Assembly: GCA_009741485.1 (NCBI GenBank)
Contig: CM019216.1
Location: 29,219,741 to 29,283,740, forward strand
From: Malurus cyaneus samueli
Lineage: Eukaryota; Chordata; Aves; Passeriformes; Maluridae
DNA: 64,000 nucleotides
Direction of reading: 5' to 3'
Under the pieces are notes generated by a model, which made no database searches, was not told the DNA's origin, and was given only the letters and a program-made list of their open reading frames with translations. Every line of letters starts with the position of its first letter. The stretch's first letter is position 1. Positions 24,935 to 37,259 of the stretch are shown here, in pieces. A program made the translations under genes and the position numbers.

Positions 24935-25405
24935 GATAATGAGTCAGTAGTGTGCACATGCAGCAAAGAAAGGCAGCCAGATTTTGGGCTGTATTTTAAG
25001 AGTTTAGCCAACAGTCAGGGGAAGTGACTATTCCCTCTTTCCAGCTCTGCGAGGCCACATGTTCTGTATCCTGTTTTGGGCTCACTCCAGTACAACAAAG
25101 ATATGTAGATTTGGGATCACTCCAGTAGGAGAGTCACCAAGGTAGTCAGGAGGCTGCAGCACAGGATGTTCAAAGGGAAACTGAGGGAGCTGGGTTTGGT
25201 CAGCATGGGGAGAGAAGGCCATGGGAGATGCTATTGCTACCTAAAATATACCAGGAGAGTGTAGAGAGAACAGAGCCCCTCTGAGGCACAGGAAGGTCAG
25301 CACAGAAAATTCCAACTCGTATGATGGAAAATTCCCAACATGAGGCCAGACAAACACTGTATCAAGTTGAGATGAGGAGATAGTCAAAATACAATAAGAT
25401 CATGA
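24935..25405 (+). mobile_element. CR1 fragment, plus strand
   Basis: Sense CR1 blocks occur in order: 'gcagcaaagaaaggcagccagattttgggctg', 'gctctgcgaggccacatgttctgtatcctgttttgggctc', 'caggctgcagcacaggatg'-like text, and 'gggaaactgagggagctgggtttggtcagcatggggag'. This is the 3' ORF2 region of CR1, truncated at both ends and diverged. Confidence 0.8.
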
Positions 25406-25494
25406 GCAACATGATCTAATGGCAGAATATTGAACCTCCATAGAGTTCTCCATCCTTCATGAGTCAGTAATGATTTGTCCTTCAATTTGTATTC

Positions 25495-25925
25495 CCAAGG
25501 TCTCCTGCAGCAAGGCTGCTACTCAGCCAGCCTGTTCTCAGTCTTCCAGGTGCAGATATTTGTTCTTTTTGTTGAAATTCATGCTGGCTCCAATCCTCAA
25601 GTGTCTCAAGGTCAGTCTGAATTGAAACTGTGTCCTTTGCTGATTCAGCGGCTTCTTCCTATCTTAATGATGTTTGCAAATTTGCTGAATTTAACAGGCC
25701 CCTCATAAAAATACTGAGCAACATCAGCTCCATTGTCAACCCTGGAACGCTTTGCTTGTTAACCATCACCTGAACAGAGATCCATTTCAACTCACCCCAT
25801 GGTTTGATCACCCTGACCATATTTTCCTGGCTTCCAGACGAGAGGTCTGGGGTCAGAAACTTCACTAAAGGCATATTCACCCCTGTCCCCTCATTCTCAT
25901 AACCAGACATTTCACTACAGAAAAT
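25495..25925 (-). mobile_element. old CR1 fragment, minus strand
   Basis: The plus strand shows antisense CR1 reverse-transcriptase blocks: 'tcctcaagtgtctcaaggtcagtctgaattg', 'atcttaatgatgtttgcaaatttgctgaattt' (complement of the F-A-D-D region), 'aatactgagcaacatcagctcc' and 'caaccctggaacgc'. Highly diverged and broken. Confidence 0.7.
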
Positions 25926-28900
25926 AATCAGAGTGTCTGTTTCTGATTACCTCCTTTCCCTGTTTGAGCTCAGAAATGGGTTCCAAGAGAAGACCGTGCA
26001 CCACAGTCTTTGCAGGGACTGAGGTGAGCCTGGAGCTCATAACATTACAGATCCTATTTTTTGCCGTTCCTGAACATGACTGTATTGTTTTCTTTTTCCA
26101 TTCATCACAATTTTTCACAGACAATACACAGGAGCCTTGAAATCACAGCAGCCAGGAAGGCAACTACAGCAGCCAACTTTTATAGCACCTTTAGATCAAT
26201 CCGAGGAATATGAGTATGTCCAGATGAAGCAGTTTCTAGCTTGTTCACACAGCTCTGGCTCCTTCCCAAAATGTTCTAATACTTGCAGGGATCAGGGAGA
26301 AGATTCTGCCTGTGATAAGAAGGGTAAAAGAGGTCCTGATTATTTCAACGTTTTCCATATAACCCACACCGTTTTGTCCCTTACACACCAGCAGTCCCAA
26401 ATTTTTCCTTTACAATTTGTCCTTATTGCTTAATATAAGGAAGATATTTTTCCATTTATCTGGGTTTTGAATTTCCTGATTTTGTCCCTAAGTACCTTAG
26501 GATCGTTTTACATTCTTCCTTTGTTTCCTGTTTTTGTTCCTGTTTCAAACGTCTTCACTCTTTGTGTTTCTGTTCAAGAAGCACCCTTTCAGGCAAGCTG
26601 GCCTTATGCTGAAACTTCTTTTTTTTTTTTTCACCACACAAACAGAGAGCTTGCTCCTGATCCATCAGTAAATTCACTTTGTAGGAGTCATCCAGCTCTG
26701 TTGGGTACCCTGCTGCTGCATAGCTTATTCACAGAGAACTTTGCTTAGCAATTCCTTAAATTACCAGGTCTAATCTCTGGAAATCTGGAGCCCTGGTTCT
26801 CCAGTTCTATTTCCAGCTTTCCTCCATATCCTGGGCTTCCTTGCCTTGTGCTCCCTGCAGTTTAAGATGCCCCCTGTGTTTTCCAGTGACTGTGTTTTTC
26901 AGTCCTTCTCAGTTTGTGGGCAGTAAGTCCTGTGGAGCAACAGAGGCTCTAACACGTGCAGTGGAAATGTGTCACCCACACAGCCCAGCCTTGGGCTGCC
27001 TGCACGAAGCCACAGTGCCCTTGGAGCAGCTGTCTGAACAGCTGAGACCACCCTAAAACAGGTGCCTGCAGTTGGGAGCTTTACAGTGGTTCTTTGGAGA
27101 AGGCTTCTTCCCCTGTTTCCTATCAATCAGGGGTCTGTGGCAGACTTCCCATTAGAATGTCTCTAGTTTTGCCCTTTAGAGCCCTGTGAATATAAAAAAT
27201 CACCTGCTCCTTATTTTCCCTGGATATCACTCCTCAGTGGCCTGTTTGCTCCATGGATTCCCTTCCTGGGATATTCCATGTCTGATGTGAACAGATCATG
27301 ATTGAGACTGGCCACACCTTTTGTCTCTGCAAGCCTTGGTCTCCTGTTCATCAGGAGAGGTCACTAAAGGCACCAAGGGCAGTGAAACATTCTAGATATT
27401 TCAGTGAAGGCCTACATAAAAGTAGTAATCAGTGAATAGCTTATGCACAATTATTCTCAGGAGCAAATGGGATTTCTAAAGTGTACTAAAATATCTGAAA
27501 TTTGCATACAGTTGCATGCTGACACGAGCTGCAGAGGAACATTAAGGCATTCAGCTTGGCATCCCAAGCTCAAATTTGTGCTCTTCGCCCTTGGGTCCAT
27601 AATATGACCCCAGGGGTGGTGTTCTTTGTGCTAAATTTTGAGATTCATGTGAGCAACAGCTGAAGTGTCATGCCATGATCTTAAATCTTTTTTCTATTAA
27701 GTACTACTAGTTTAGGCTGGAGAAAGATCCATTTTATTTATGTCTTTATCTTAGCTGCTATGGCAGCTAAACTGCCCGATTCTCTGCATTTCCATTAAAC
27801 ATTATTCACAATAACACCAAGCATTTTTACAAGCATTCATGTATGGAGTATCTTGCAGTCAATAAGTAGCTTTATTTGCAGTGACTGACAATTCTATTTT
27901 CAGTTTGTTTTAAAATATTTCTCTTTTCCTTTAGCAATTATATTGTGCACTACAACAAACTCTACAGTAAAAACCTGTAAGTTGTATTAAAATGCACTGG
28001 TTTCCTAAATGCAATATAAAACATTTGGACTTCATTTTCTTCCAGACTCATTAAGCTTTTATGACTTCTTTTTGAAAGATTGTCCTGTGCTCCATAATTC
28101 ATATTTGTTTTTGCTCTGGCACATTATCCATTTACCAATACATTTATTTTAAGCTGGAATTTTTGAGTTCTTGTATTTTGGGATTTTTTAAAATTCTTTT
28201 CTGTGTTCATCTAAAAATTCAAATTAATGCCTCAGACAAATATAAGCAATTATGTGGAAGTCAATCCAAAGAAAAAATGCCCAAGTGTGAGCAGTGTGCA
28301 CTATTTCATTCTTCTATAGTGTTCAAAACCAGCATATAACAGCAAAGTTGTATTGATATGCCCATTTTTCTATTATATCATTCCATGTTTGGAAAATTAA
28401 ATTATTACTTTAATAAAAAATTTAATATTTTCTTTAGCCATTCTTTTTAGTAACAAAAATTAGGTGCCACCCAATCCTATAGGAAATATTTTTAGATTTA
28501 TATGAAGTCACTATTTTAGGTACAAAAAATACTTGTGGAAAACTAAATTAAAGTTTCCATCACATGAAAAAAAAAACCCCACCTTTCAGCTTCTCATAAA
28601 GTCTAAGCTTTTTAAGAGGTGGCTGAAGGCAGCTTCTATTAGAAGCATTGGCACTTACCACCTCTATGAACCTCACCACATATCTGTAACACCCAGTTTG
28701 CTTTGAAACTCTTGATCACATGTGGTTTACAGTCAGCTTTCTGCCTCTGGAGTTGCTGTTAGAACAAATGGTGTTGGAAACCTTTGTTCTCAAAGGCCAA
28801 AAATGGTTTTTGCATGATCGGTTTCTAAACATGATTCTGCACCTGTGTCTGCCATGGGCACTCCTTGTAACTGTATTTTCTGGAAAATCTCTTTTTTTTG

Positions 28901-29480
28901 CCTGTTTCCAGTGCATCCTCTTTATGGTAGCAATCATCACTTCCATGGTGTAAGATCTGCACCCACTGTATAAAACAGAGCTCACTGATCCCCAATCAGG
29001 CAAGAATTTGACAGAACAAATACAACTCTTCTTTCTCTCAGACCCATGCTGAACACAAGGTCCAAATTATAAAACTTCAAAAAATTGTATCAATGGATGT
29101 ATTTAAGCCATATCAAATTAGATATTTTACAGCTCCTGACCCTGAATCTTTTGTTATAACTTGAACTCTGCAAACTAAATTATTTTTAGCTTCAAAATCC
29201 TTGGCTAATTTATTTTCATTTTGCATGTCTTTGTGCCTCCAGTTTCTGGCAGTATCTACGAGTAAGAATGCCAAAGTCCTCCATTCAAATTGTATCCTTT
29301 GCCAAGTGAAAAGGGGAAAACACTCGAAATCATGCAAGACAGTCTTTTCTCATGATTGTTCTGTTCTCATGAACTTTGTAGGCCAATTTTGGAGATTCAA
29401 AGTTCATACTGTAAGAGACATGAGATAAGGAACCAAACTTCTGCGATTCACCCTTTTGTCACTAATTCCTCTTCCTTCTG

Positions 29481-29482
<2 letters not shown>
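25926..29482. other. unique AT-rich non-coding stretch
   Basis: No recognised gene. 26760-27060 is somewhat GC-richer and yields frames on both strands without recognisable domains. 27700-28700 is very AT-rich. A 77-residue hydrophobic frame at 28720-28953 has no recognisable family and no supporting context. Confidence 0.55.

Positions 29483-29526
<44 letters not shown>
29483..29526 (+). repeat. poly-A run of 44 bases followed by A-rich tail
   Basis: Forty-four uninterrupted A, then 'gagaagacgctgagaagg' and a second A run, then A-rich text to about 29665. The run could be the tail of a retroposed insert or a plain simple repeat. The preceding about 100 bases ('ggaaccaaacttctgcgattcaccc') do not match a repeat I know. 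Length polymorphism and assembly error are likely in such a tract. Confidence 0.9.
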
Positions 29527-29531
<5 letters not shown>

Positions 29532-29954
29532 GACGCTGAGAAGGAAAAAAAAAAAAAACACAGCAAGAAAGGGAGAAAAGTCCAGAAATTTAAAAAAAAT
29601 AAAAAGATTAAAAAATTAAGAAAACATCCATGAACAGACTTAAATTCCTGAAGAAAAATAAAAAAGACAATAGATGGATGGAGATGCATTCAGGAGGTGA
29701 ACTATGGAGAGGAATAATGGGATGAATAAGATGGGTATCTAATTGGATATTGACAAGTTAATTACAATTAATTTGTCTTAGAAGATAAAACTACTATTTT
29801 AACATGAATACCTCAGCTTAGACAGCCAAAGCTGAGGTGAATATTACCCAAATATTTACTTGCTTATCACCTTCTTTATCCTTTTGTGTACATCAGTAAC
29901 TCTTTCGTTCTACAATATTGGCAGTATTTTAGGATCCTAATTTTTATACACAGG
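29527..29954. other. A-rich and AT-rich spacer with a short hairpin
   Basis: A-rich to about 29665, then ordinary AT-rich sequence. A perfect 10-bp inverted repeat with a 9-base loop lies at 29810-29838. No coding content. Confidence 0.6.
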
Positions 29955-30508
29955 TGTGCTGGTTTTGATTCAGGTACACAGTGGCTGGTACAGGACTGTG
30001 TTTTGGATCTGTGCTGAACACAAGGTTGGCAATATTGAGATTTTTTTTTTATTGCTGAGCAGGGCTTTCACAGAGCCAAGACCTTTTTGGCTTTTTGTAC
30101 TGCCACGCTGGGGAGGAGGTTGGGAGGAGCTGGGACAAGTGACCCAAACTGTCCAAAGAGATATTCCAGACTGTGTGACATCATTCTCAGGATATAAAGT
30201 GGAGAAAAAAAAAGGAAGGAGGGGGAACATTTGCACTGATGACATTTGTCTTTCCCAGTCACCATTATCCATGACAGGGCCCTGCTCTCCTGGACATGGC
30301 TGAACCCCTGCCTGCCCATGGGAAGCAGTGAATTAACACCTTGCTCTGCTTAGCTTGTGTGCACCATTTTTGCTTTTCCTATAAACTGTATTTATCTGAA
30401 CCCATGAATTTTCTCACCGTTTCTCTTCCAGTTTCATCTGTGATGCCACTGCTGGGATTGAGCTGCTCTGGGGGCTTGGCTGCTGGCTGGGGTAAAACCA
30501 GGACAACA
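29955..30508 (+). mobile_element. ERVL-type solo LTR, plus orientation
   Basis: It starts 'tgtgctggttttg' and ends 'ggggtaaaaccaggacaaca', both characteristic of avian ERVL LTRs. In between are 'tggtacaggactgtgttttggat', 'ggaggagctgggacaagtgacccaaactgtccaaag', a TATA box at 30193-30198, 'cccatgggaag', 'gcttttcctataaactgtatttatctgaaccc' and 'gctgctggctgg'. Length is about 554 bases. It is well preserved compared with the other LTRs here, and no internal genes flank it, so it is a solo LTR left by recombination. No clear target-site duplication is visible at the ends I chose. Confidence 0.88.
30193..30198 (+). promoter_or_regulatory. TATA box of the ERVL LTR
   Basis: 'aggatataaagtgg' lies about 240 bases into the LTR, after the 'gtgacatcattctcag' block that precedes the TATA box in this LTR type. 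It would drive rightward transcription. Confidence 0.6.
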
Positions 30509-33500
30509 GATCATTGATGGACTGTTTATAATAGGCCTTTATAAGTGCCTATTTTAGGCCTTTATATGAGAGATGCATCAAAACTCTTGACTATAATAGA
30601 AACCTTTATCTCAACATTGTGGATAAAACCTATATTTTTGAGTACTGTACTGCAATATATGGGAACACAAAGCAGGGATAAAGAGTACCATGTGTGGAAA
30701 AGGACAAAAATCTATTTGTGTTGTCTTACTTTGCTTACATTTGCACACCTGTCGATCCATCTACCCAAGCACTGCAGAGTTCTGTGAACTCACCATGCCT
30801 GCTGCACTTCTCTATTTCCAGTCTCTTGACATAAAGCAGCCTAAAAAATGCCATTATCTTGGAACTTGGAATCAGAGACACTTTAATCTTATGGTTCCCA
30901 TGTCATCTGATCAAATGAGCCTAATCTTCTGAATTTTTACAGCATTGCATGACCTTTAATCATATGGCTTTCATCACATTTGTCAGGAGGCTAAAACCTC
31001 ACACATGACTCTGAAAATGTACACCTTTAAAATGCTATTGTTATTAGTATCCATGGATATCTGCTGGGATCCCCCACAGTGCTTTCATGGGCTACAAGCT
31101 GGTTTTGATTGCATGAATAATGTAAAACTGTTCTTCTTGCTCACCAGACACTAACCTTTCTTTGCTGAAGTCACAAGTCCACAAAATCTGTACTTTTTCC
31201 ACTAAAAAAAAAACCACTTTATGATTAAACTGATACTGTATTGGTTAATGTTTGGCAGAAATCAATTTCATTTATTCTTCAGTTCTAAAAACAACAGAGC
31301 AATAGTGACTAATGGAGAAAAGCTCTTAATAGCAGTCCAATGTATAAACTACATATGCAACTATCTATGCATATGTAGAGACATACTTGTAAGGGCTGTA
31401 CATGGAAATAAGTATAAGTAAGCACAGGTTAGAGTATTTTGCATTTAAAACTGACCTCTCTTCCATAAAAATAAGGCAAACTTGCAGCCTACTATTGCAC
31501 AGTGGCCATCAGGTAGCTCTTAACATTATCTAGCAAGTTCTATTAGTGAAAGCAAGCTTTTTTCTGAGACTCAGTTATGGGATCCTCTGATACCAGTCTA
31601 TTTTCTTTCCTTTAGGCAGTATATAGGAAATTCATCTTCCCAAAAGGGCTGGGAGGAACCCAGGAATCCTGCCATCACACACAGAGCTCCATACTTCAGC
31701 TCTTTTCTCATTTTCCTTAACAACAGCCTCCAGTCAGTTAATATCGGAAATGTTTCTCCTCCATTGTAAACAGCCTTGGGTCTGCTGTAAAAGAGAATAC
31801 TGCACTGTTTGCTGGCATTCACAGACATGTTCTTTATTGGTGATACCTGATCTATATTGCAGAAATACAGCATGCTGGGTGAAAGCCAGTCCTGGATCCA
31901 GTACTCCTAAAGGTGGGTTTAGCTTGGTGCAACAACATCATACAATTCACAATAAGAAAAAGCTTGTCAACACCCACCTTCTTTTTCAGCCTTTCAGGAA
32001 GGCATTTTAATTTCTGCCTTCTTGGAGGTGAATTCCTGGCATTTGAGTGGGTGAATCTATGGCTCATAAAGTGCTGGGGTGATCAGCAGGAGCAACAGGT
32101 CTGCCCTATTCTGGCCTTTCAGCCAACTTCCTGTGAGCCAGGTAATGCATTCCTAGGGAAAAAGTTTCCACTAAAATGTACACTTCCTTAGTAAAAAGCA
32201 GTTAAGAAAGGTTTCTCCTTCCCTTAATTACTCCAGCTTTATGCCTAATGCTCAGTGGGATGTATCCAGGCCTTGCTGACTCTGAAAGGCTCGTGAGCCA
32301 GACACCACTTTGAGGTGCATCTGTCTGCACTTACAGGGAGGGTGCCAAAAATAGCAAAGGTCTCAGTCTCTACAGCCAGGATTCTAAAAACACAGACCAA
32401 AAAGTGGTAATTTTTTACATCAAAATGAGTCAAATCCAACAGATGAAACAGATTAAAATACAAGGTTAGAAAACAAAGCTGCCCTTTGGCACACATGTCG
32501 TTTTCACCAGCCTTTCCTCAGCTTTCTCCTGATGCTCTGGGTTGCAACAAATCCTGGGCAGCCTGCATGGAGTCCACTGGGAAGGTCCTCTTCTCATCAC
32601 CTTCGAGACATGTGTTTGCTCCCTAAGCCTCACAGAAATCTTCCAACATCTAAACCCTGCAGGCTCCCACTGACTGCCTCCCTCATGCTCCATACTGACC
32701 ATTCCATCTCCTGCTCCAGATGTGCATGACTAGATAGTCCAAGAGAAATCTCCTCCACCCAGGGGCTACATCTGTCCCAGAGAGCAGTATTCAGGATAAG
32801 GCAAGCAGGGGTCTTCTCCTTCTGCCCAGCCACTGTCAATCAGGCAGCACCATGCAGTACATCAACAGGTAGTAAGCACATCAAGTGAATATTCCTGCAT
32901 TTCCTCCATCTGTTTTTCTTATTTTATCTTCAGAGATTACAACACTGATGACTGAAAAAAAAACAAAATAAAAAAAAAAAAAAAACAACCAAACAAAACC
33001 TTTCCCTCTCCCCAGACTTTAACTGATAGATGTTTTCTCTTCACTTGCCTTTGTGGTGTACATTCACAGATACTCCTCTGACTTCTCTAAACTCGGTTGA
33101 GAAGCTCAAAGTCTTTTTAACAGTCATACATTTCTTCTATGATTTGTCACTTATGCTTATAAGAGTTTTGTTTCAACATATCTTGACATCCATACATCCT
33201 GACATATATCCAAGATTTTAATCTCATCTTTTTCTGATAACCAGCTATTGTTTTCCTTGCCGTTATCTCTTTCAATTTACTCTACATTCCTAATGCTGTT
33301 TGTGATCATTAATTTAAAGTCAGTGTGGGTTTATAAAACAAACCTGTTCATGTTGGATGATTCAGAAGATTATTTCTTTAAAACTTCATGACCAATTCAA
33401 AATGTTGCTAGTAAACCTGCATACAAAATTGGCCAACATTCACTTGCAATGGTGCTCCTTTGCTGCCCATTTGACACTTAACTGCTTAAAAGAATAGTTT

Positions 33501-36500
33501 GGCAGATAACATACAATCAAATAAACTTCCAGTGTCTCTGAGGAGTCTGTCTCAGGTGGCAACTATCCTCTCCTGTGTCTCAGCTTATGCATGGCACTTG
33601 TGTAGGCTGTGGTACTATGCACTAAAAAGCTCTTGAGTCCAAAGCCTGCAGTGGAGCACAGTTTACTACCACAACAAAACTGTGTTTGGACTTGACTGAT
33701 TGCACAGTCTATTCTGAACCCGTTTAGTCCCCAGGAGTGATGATCATCCCTGCTATTAAAAGTTGACTAATAATGTCAGTGGAAGTTAAGGGCTCTTCAG
33801 TTTGTCCTGTGATAGTCTCATTCATCTTTAATGTCTCAGGGCCATTTATCTTTTATCTTATAAAAGCTTGTGTTACATCTCTATGAGACCTTGAACACGC
33901 CCCTTGCTTTTTTTGGCAAAGGATTTGTAATCTTAGGACATGATTCATATAAAATGTGTTTATCTCTAATTAAAGGAATGGTCCACATTGCTCAGTCTGG
34001 CAACTCCCAAATCTAGAAATGTCTAAAGTACTTCTGCCCTTGTGATTATCCTGAATGTCCTGCAAGCAGCCAAAGAAGAACATACTTGAGAAATACTGGA
34101 TTCAACAGCAGCTCTTCAGCAAGGAACTGGAAGTTTTGGTGGTTCCTAAACTGAAAGGGTCATCTAAGATTTGTTGTTAAAGAAAATAGAAAAATCCTAT
34201 TTGAATGAAGAAATAGGTGTCTGCAAATGACATGAAGAAAAAAAATCCTTTTTTATATGGTTCAGATGACAGGAATTTAGCTGAAGTATTTTGTCCAGTT
34301 AAAGGTGCTGCATTCTGATAAAACTGCTGGAAAAATTATTAAAGTGCAAAAGAGAAATAAGGCCCTTTCTTTGGGATGATTTCTGTTCATCGCTCTGTCT
34401 TACCAATAAAATATTAATGTCACCCAGTGCAAGCTACATATTTTAAAGTGTTTCCACAACTGGCTGCGCTTCTAAATACTTTAGAACAAATTATAGGATG
34501 TAGGAATTTAGCTCCCTTCCTTATTTTATGCTGTCCCTAGTAATAGATCTAGTAATAGCTAGTAATCCCACTGACAGCTGAATTCAAAAAGGACACTATT
34601 TTTCAGATTCTGCTCTGGATTCAAGGAGGATGGCCTCAACAATTAATCCTCCACTGCTGTTCTTTTCTTTGTAAATAAAATTCCACCAACTGCTACATTT
34701 ACAGTCCTTGTCAAGTTAAGATGTCACTCTTCAAATATTTTGTGGTTTATTGCTTGTTTTTTGACAGCTTTGTCACTGGCCTGTTATCATGAGATTCTTT
34801 TTTCCAGTTATGGTGTTTGTATCAAACCAGAAAGAAATATCCATGGTGCCAGCATGCTGAGTTTACATAAACAGCAGTAATGTAATTTTAACCCATGGAA
34901 TCTTATTTATGGAGAATTCTGGACTATTCTCCAAGGTCAGTGGATCTGGGTCAATGAACACCACTGATATCCAGAGCGTAGAAAGTGTAGTGTAGTTTTT
35001 AAACATGCTGCTTTCCAAAAATTTCCTACTAGCTTTTGAGCTAGTAGGTCACCCAGGATTTCCAGACTGTTACAAACACGGAGGCTTTTAATACATTCTA
35101 TCCCCACGACCCCACACAATGGTCAGTATGGTCAATAAATAGGAAGATTTCAAATCAGGGGAACTAATGAAATACATTAAGCACCTCTTGTATACTCTCC
35201 TCCAACTCTGTGCCCATGTTGACCCATCATATCTTTTTTCCTCCCACTCCCTAATGCTACCTGTCTAAGAGCATGAGCTATGATATGATCTGTATAAAGG
35301 GTTTCTTTTAGGGCCTGAATAATTATGAAGAAAAATCCTTCCCTGAAATCAGTGATTATTCATAGCATACAGCAAATTTGAGTATAAGCTAAAAACCTGT
35401 TAAGGTCAATTATTCAAATGAAGTGTCAATGACAGTTTAGGGGCCTATGACAAGATGGGAAAGTTCAGGGCTACAAAAGATGACAAGCTGACCACAACTA
35501 AAAAGAAAATATCCACAATAGATCTTCCTTCTAGGATATTTCACTTCTCTTGTAATCTAAACCAATGACAGAGTCTAAGGACAATGTCTTTTAACAACTT
35601 AGTTCCTAGAAAAAGTACAGTAGCTTACATGTCCATAAGCCAAAAAATTCAGAGTAGGGTTTACCCTAACCAGTGTTAATGCATCTCTGTCTTCGTGGAA
35701 TTTTTGTTTATCAGTAGGAAGTAATACTGCAGTGGATAGCAGTAGGATTGGCAGTGTAAGCGGCCATTAGGGAAATGATAAAAATTATTCCAAAAGCTAA
35801 ATATTTTTAAGAATGCTTCAGTTGCCCTGCTGTTTTTATTATTTTTTTTCCCTGAAGTTTTTACTCAGCTTTTCCAGTCTCTGCCAATCACTCAGCAGTC
35901 TTTCTTCTTTTACACTCAGACAAGTGTAAAAGTCGCATGCTAAGACTATCATTATTTAAAAAATAAACTTTATTATCTGCCCTTGTGTTCAGGCACAAAT
36001 GTACATGTAATGAGGCTGTGGCAGGAAAAAGCAGATATATATTATTACCTTGATTAGCACTGATGTCTGCAGGTGTCAGGAGCTTGATTCAGCTTTCCAC
36101 ACGTAAGCATCTGCTGCCATTCCAGGAGTACTCTACACACCTCCAGCAGCAGATCTCAAAGGTCATGGTTCCTATCAGCATCACATCTCCTGACCCACTG
36201 ACAGTGCCTCAGATTCAGAAACATTGAGGATAATTTTAAACACCAAAAGCAAACACTGCCAACAGCATATTTACATTAGGGTGAAGTTGTTCTCTGGGCT
36301 CAGAACAATGATGACAGGCTCAGTTAGTTTGGGACATCTGAGATGTCTGAAAAAGTCAAGAGAAAAAAAAATAGCATAAACAACAAAGAAAAGAACTAGC
36401 TTATTATACTGAGCAACAGGTCAAAAGCAAGGCTTGAAAGTATTTCTACTCCAGTGATGGATACCTAGAAATTAGGACAGGAGAAACACTGGGCAGAAAA

Positions 36501-37259
36501 TGAGTGGTCACTGATTGGGCAGCACATCAGAGGATGTGCTCCTCCTGAAAGGAAAGCCTCAGAGCAATGTGGCAACTACTGCTTGTAGCTCATCAGCTCC
36601 AGAGGGACAGGGTGTACAGGTGAGGGAGTAGTGCTGCACCTGAAATACTACACTTCCAGTATCACAAGAAAAAATAAACACCCTGACGTTCCTAAGGGGA
36701 GAAATCCCAGGTTATGAAATGACAAACATAATTCTAGAACTGTTCTAGCAAGCTGATTTTGGAATAAAGGTTAATTATCAGGAAAACTCAACAGGAATAG
36801 AGAAGCTGCAGACTTAGCTATAATGAGAGATTGCAGCTTCCTAGTAAAGCTATGTCCTCATCCATCCAGTTGAGAGGCCTGCAAGGTGTGACAGTATTCC
36901 AATTTGGCATTGAGTGTTGCCAGGGCTTGGTTGAAAAGCTATTCATGAGAAGGCTCTTCTGCAGTAATATTCAAATTGGTAAAAAGCTGTAATAACAGCC
37001 AGTGAAGTAAATCAATGCATCACAAGGAATTTCATGAAAGAGGACTCTCTAAAGTCAGAAAACTAGGGGAGAGAGGGTGAAAAAATCCCCAACAAAACAA
37101 ACCTCAAAGCACCAATGCAAATCACACACCAAATTCACAAAAAATGCAATTATAAAAGCAAATCCCTACAATCAGACTAAAGACCATTTGAAAAACACTA
37201 GCATGCTTGTGTAATCTCAATGTTAAATGCAGCAATTCAGAAAGAAATTAAATAAAAAT
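30509..37259. other. long unique AT-rich non-coding stretch
   Basis: No gene recognised over almost 7 kb. An A-rich tract occupies 32955-32998. 32460-32840 is GC-richer with frames on both strands and may be a very old repeat. A perfect 10-bp stem with a 4-base loop is at 35025-35048. 36450-37259 may contain further decayed CR1 sequence upstream of the copy at 37260, but I cannot align it with confidence. Confidence 0.5.
35025..35048. repeat. perfect 10-bp inverted repeat, 4-base loop
   Basis: The left arm cctactagct pairs exactly with the right arm agctagtagg around the loop 'tttg'. It could form a cruciform or an RNA hairpin. It is too short for a microRNA precursor. Confidence 0.7.

Noticed and set aside
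29356..29619. Lysine-rich 87-residue frame
   Set aside because: It is a translation of the poly-A tract.
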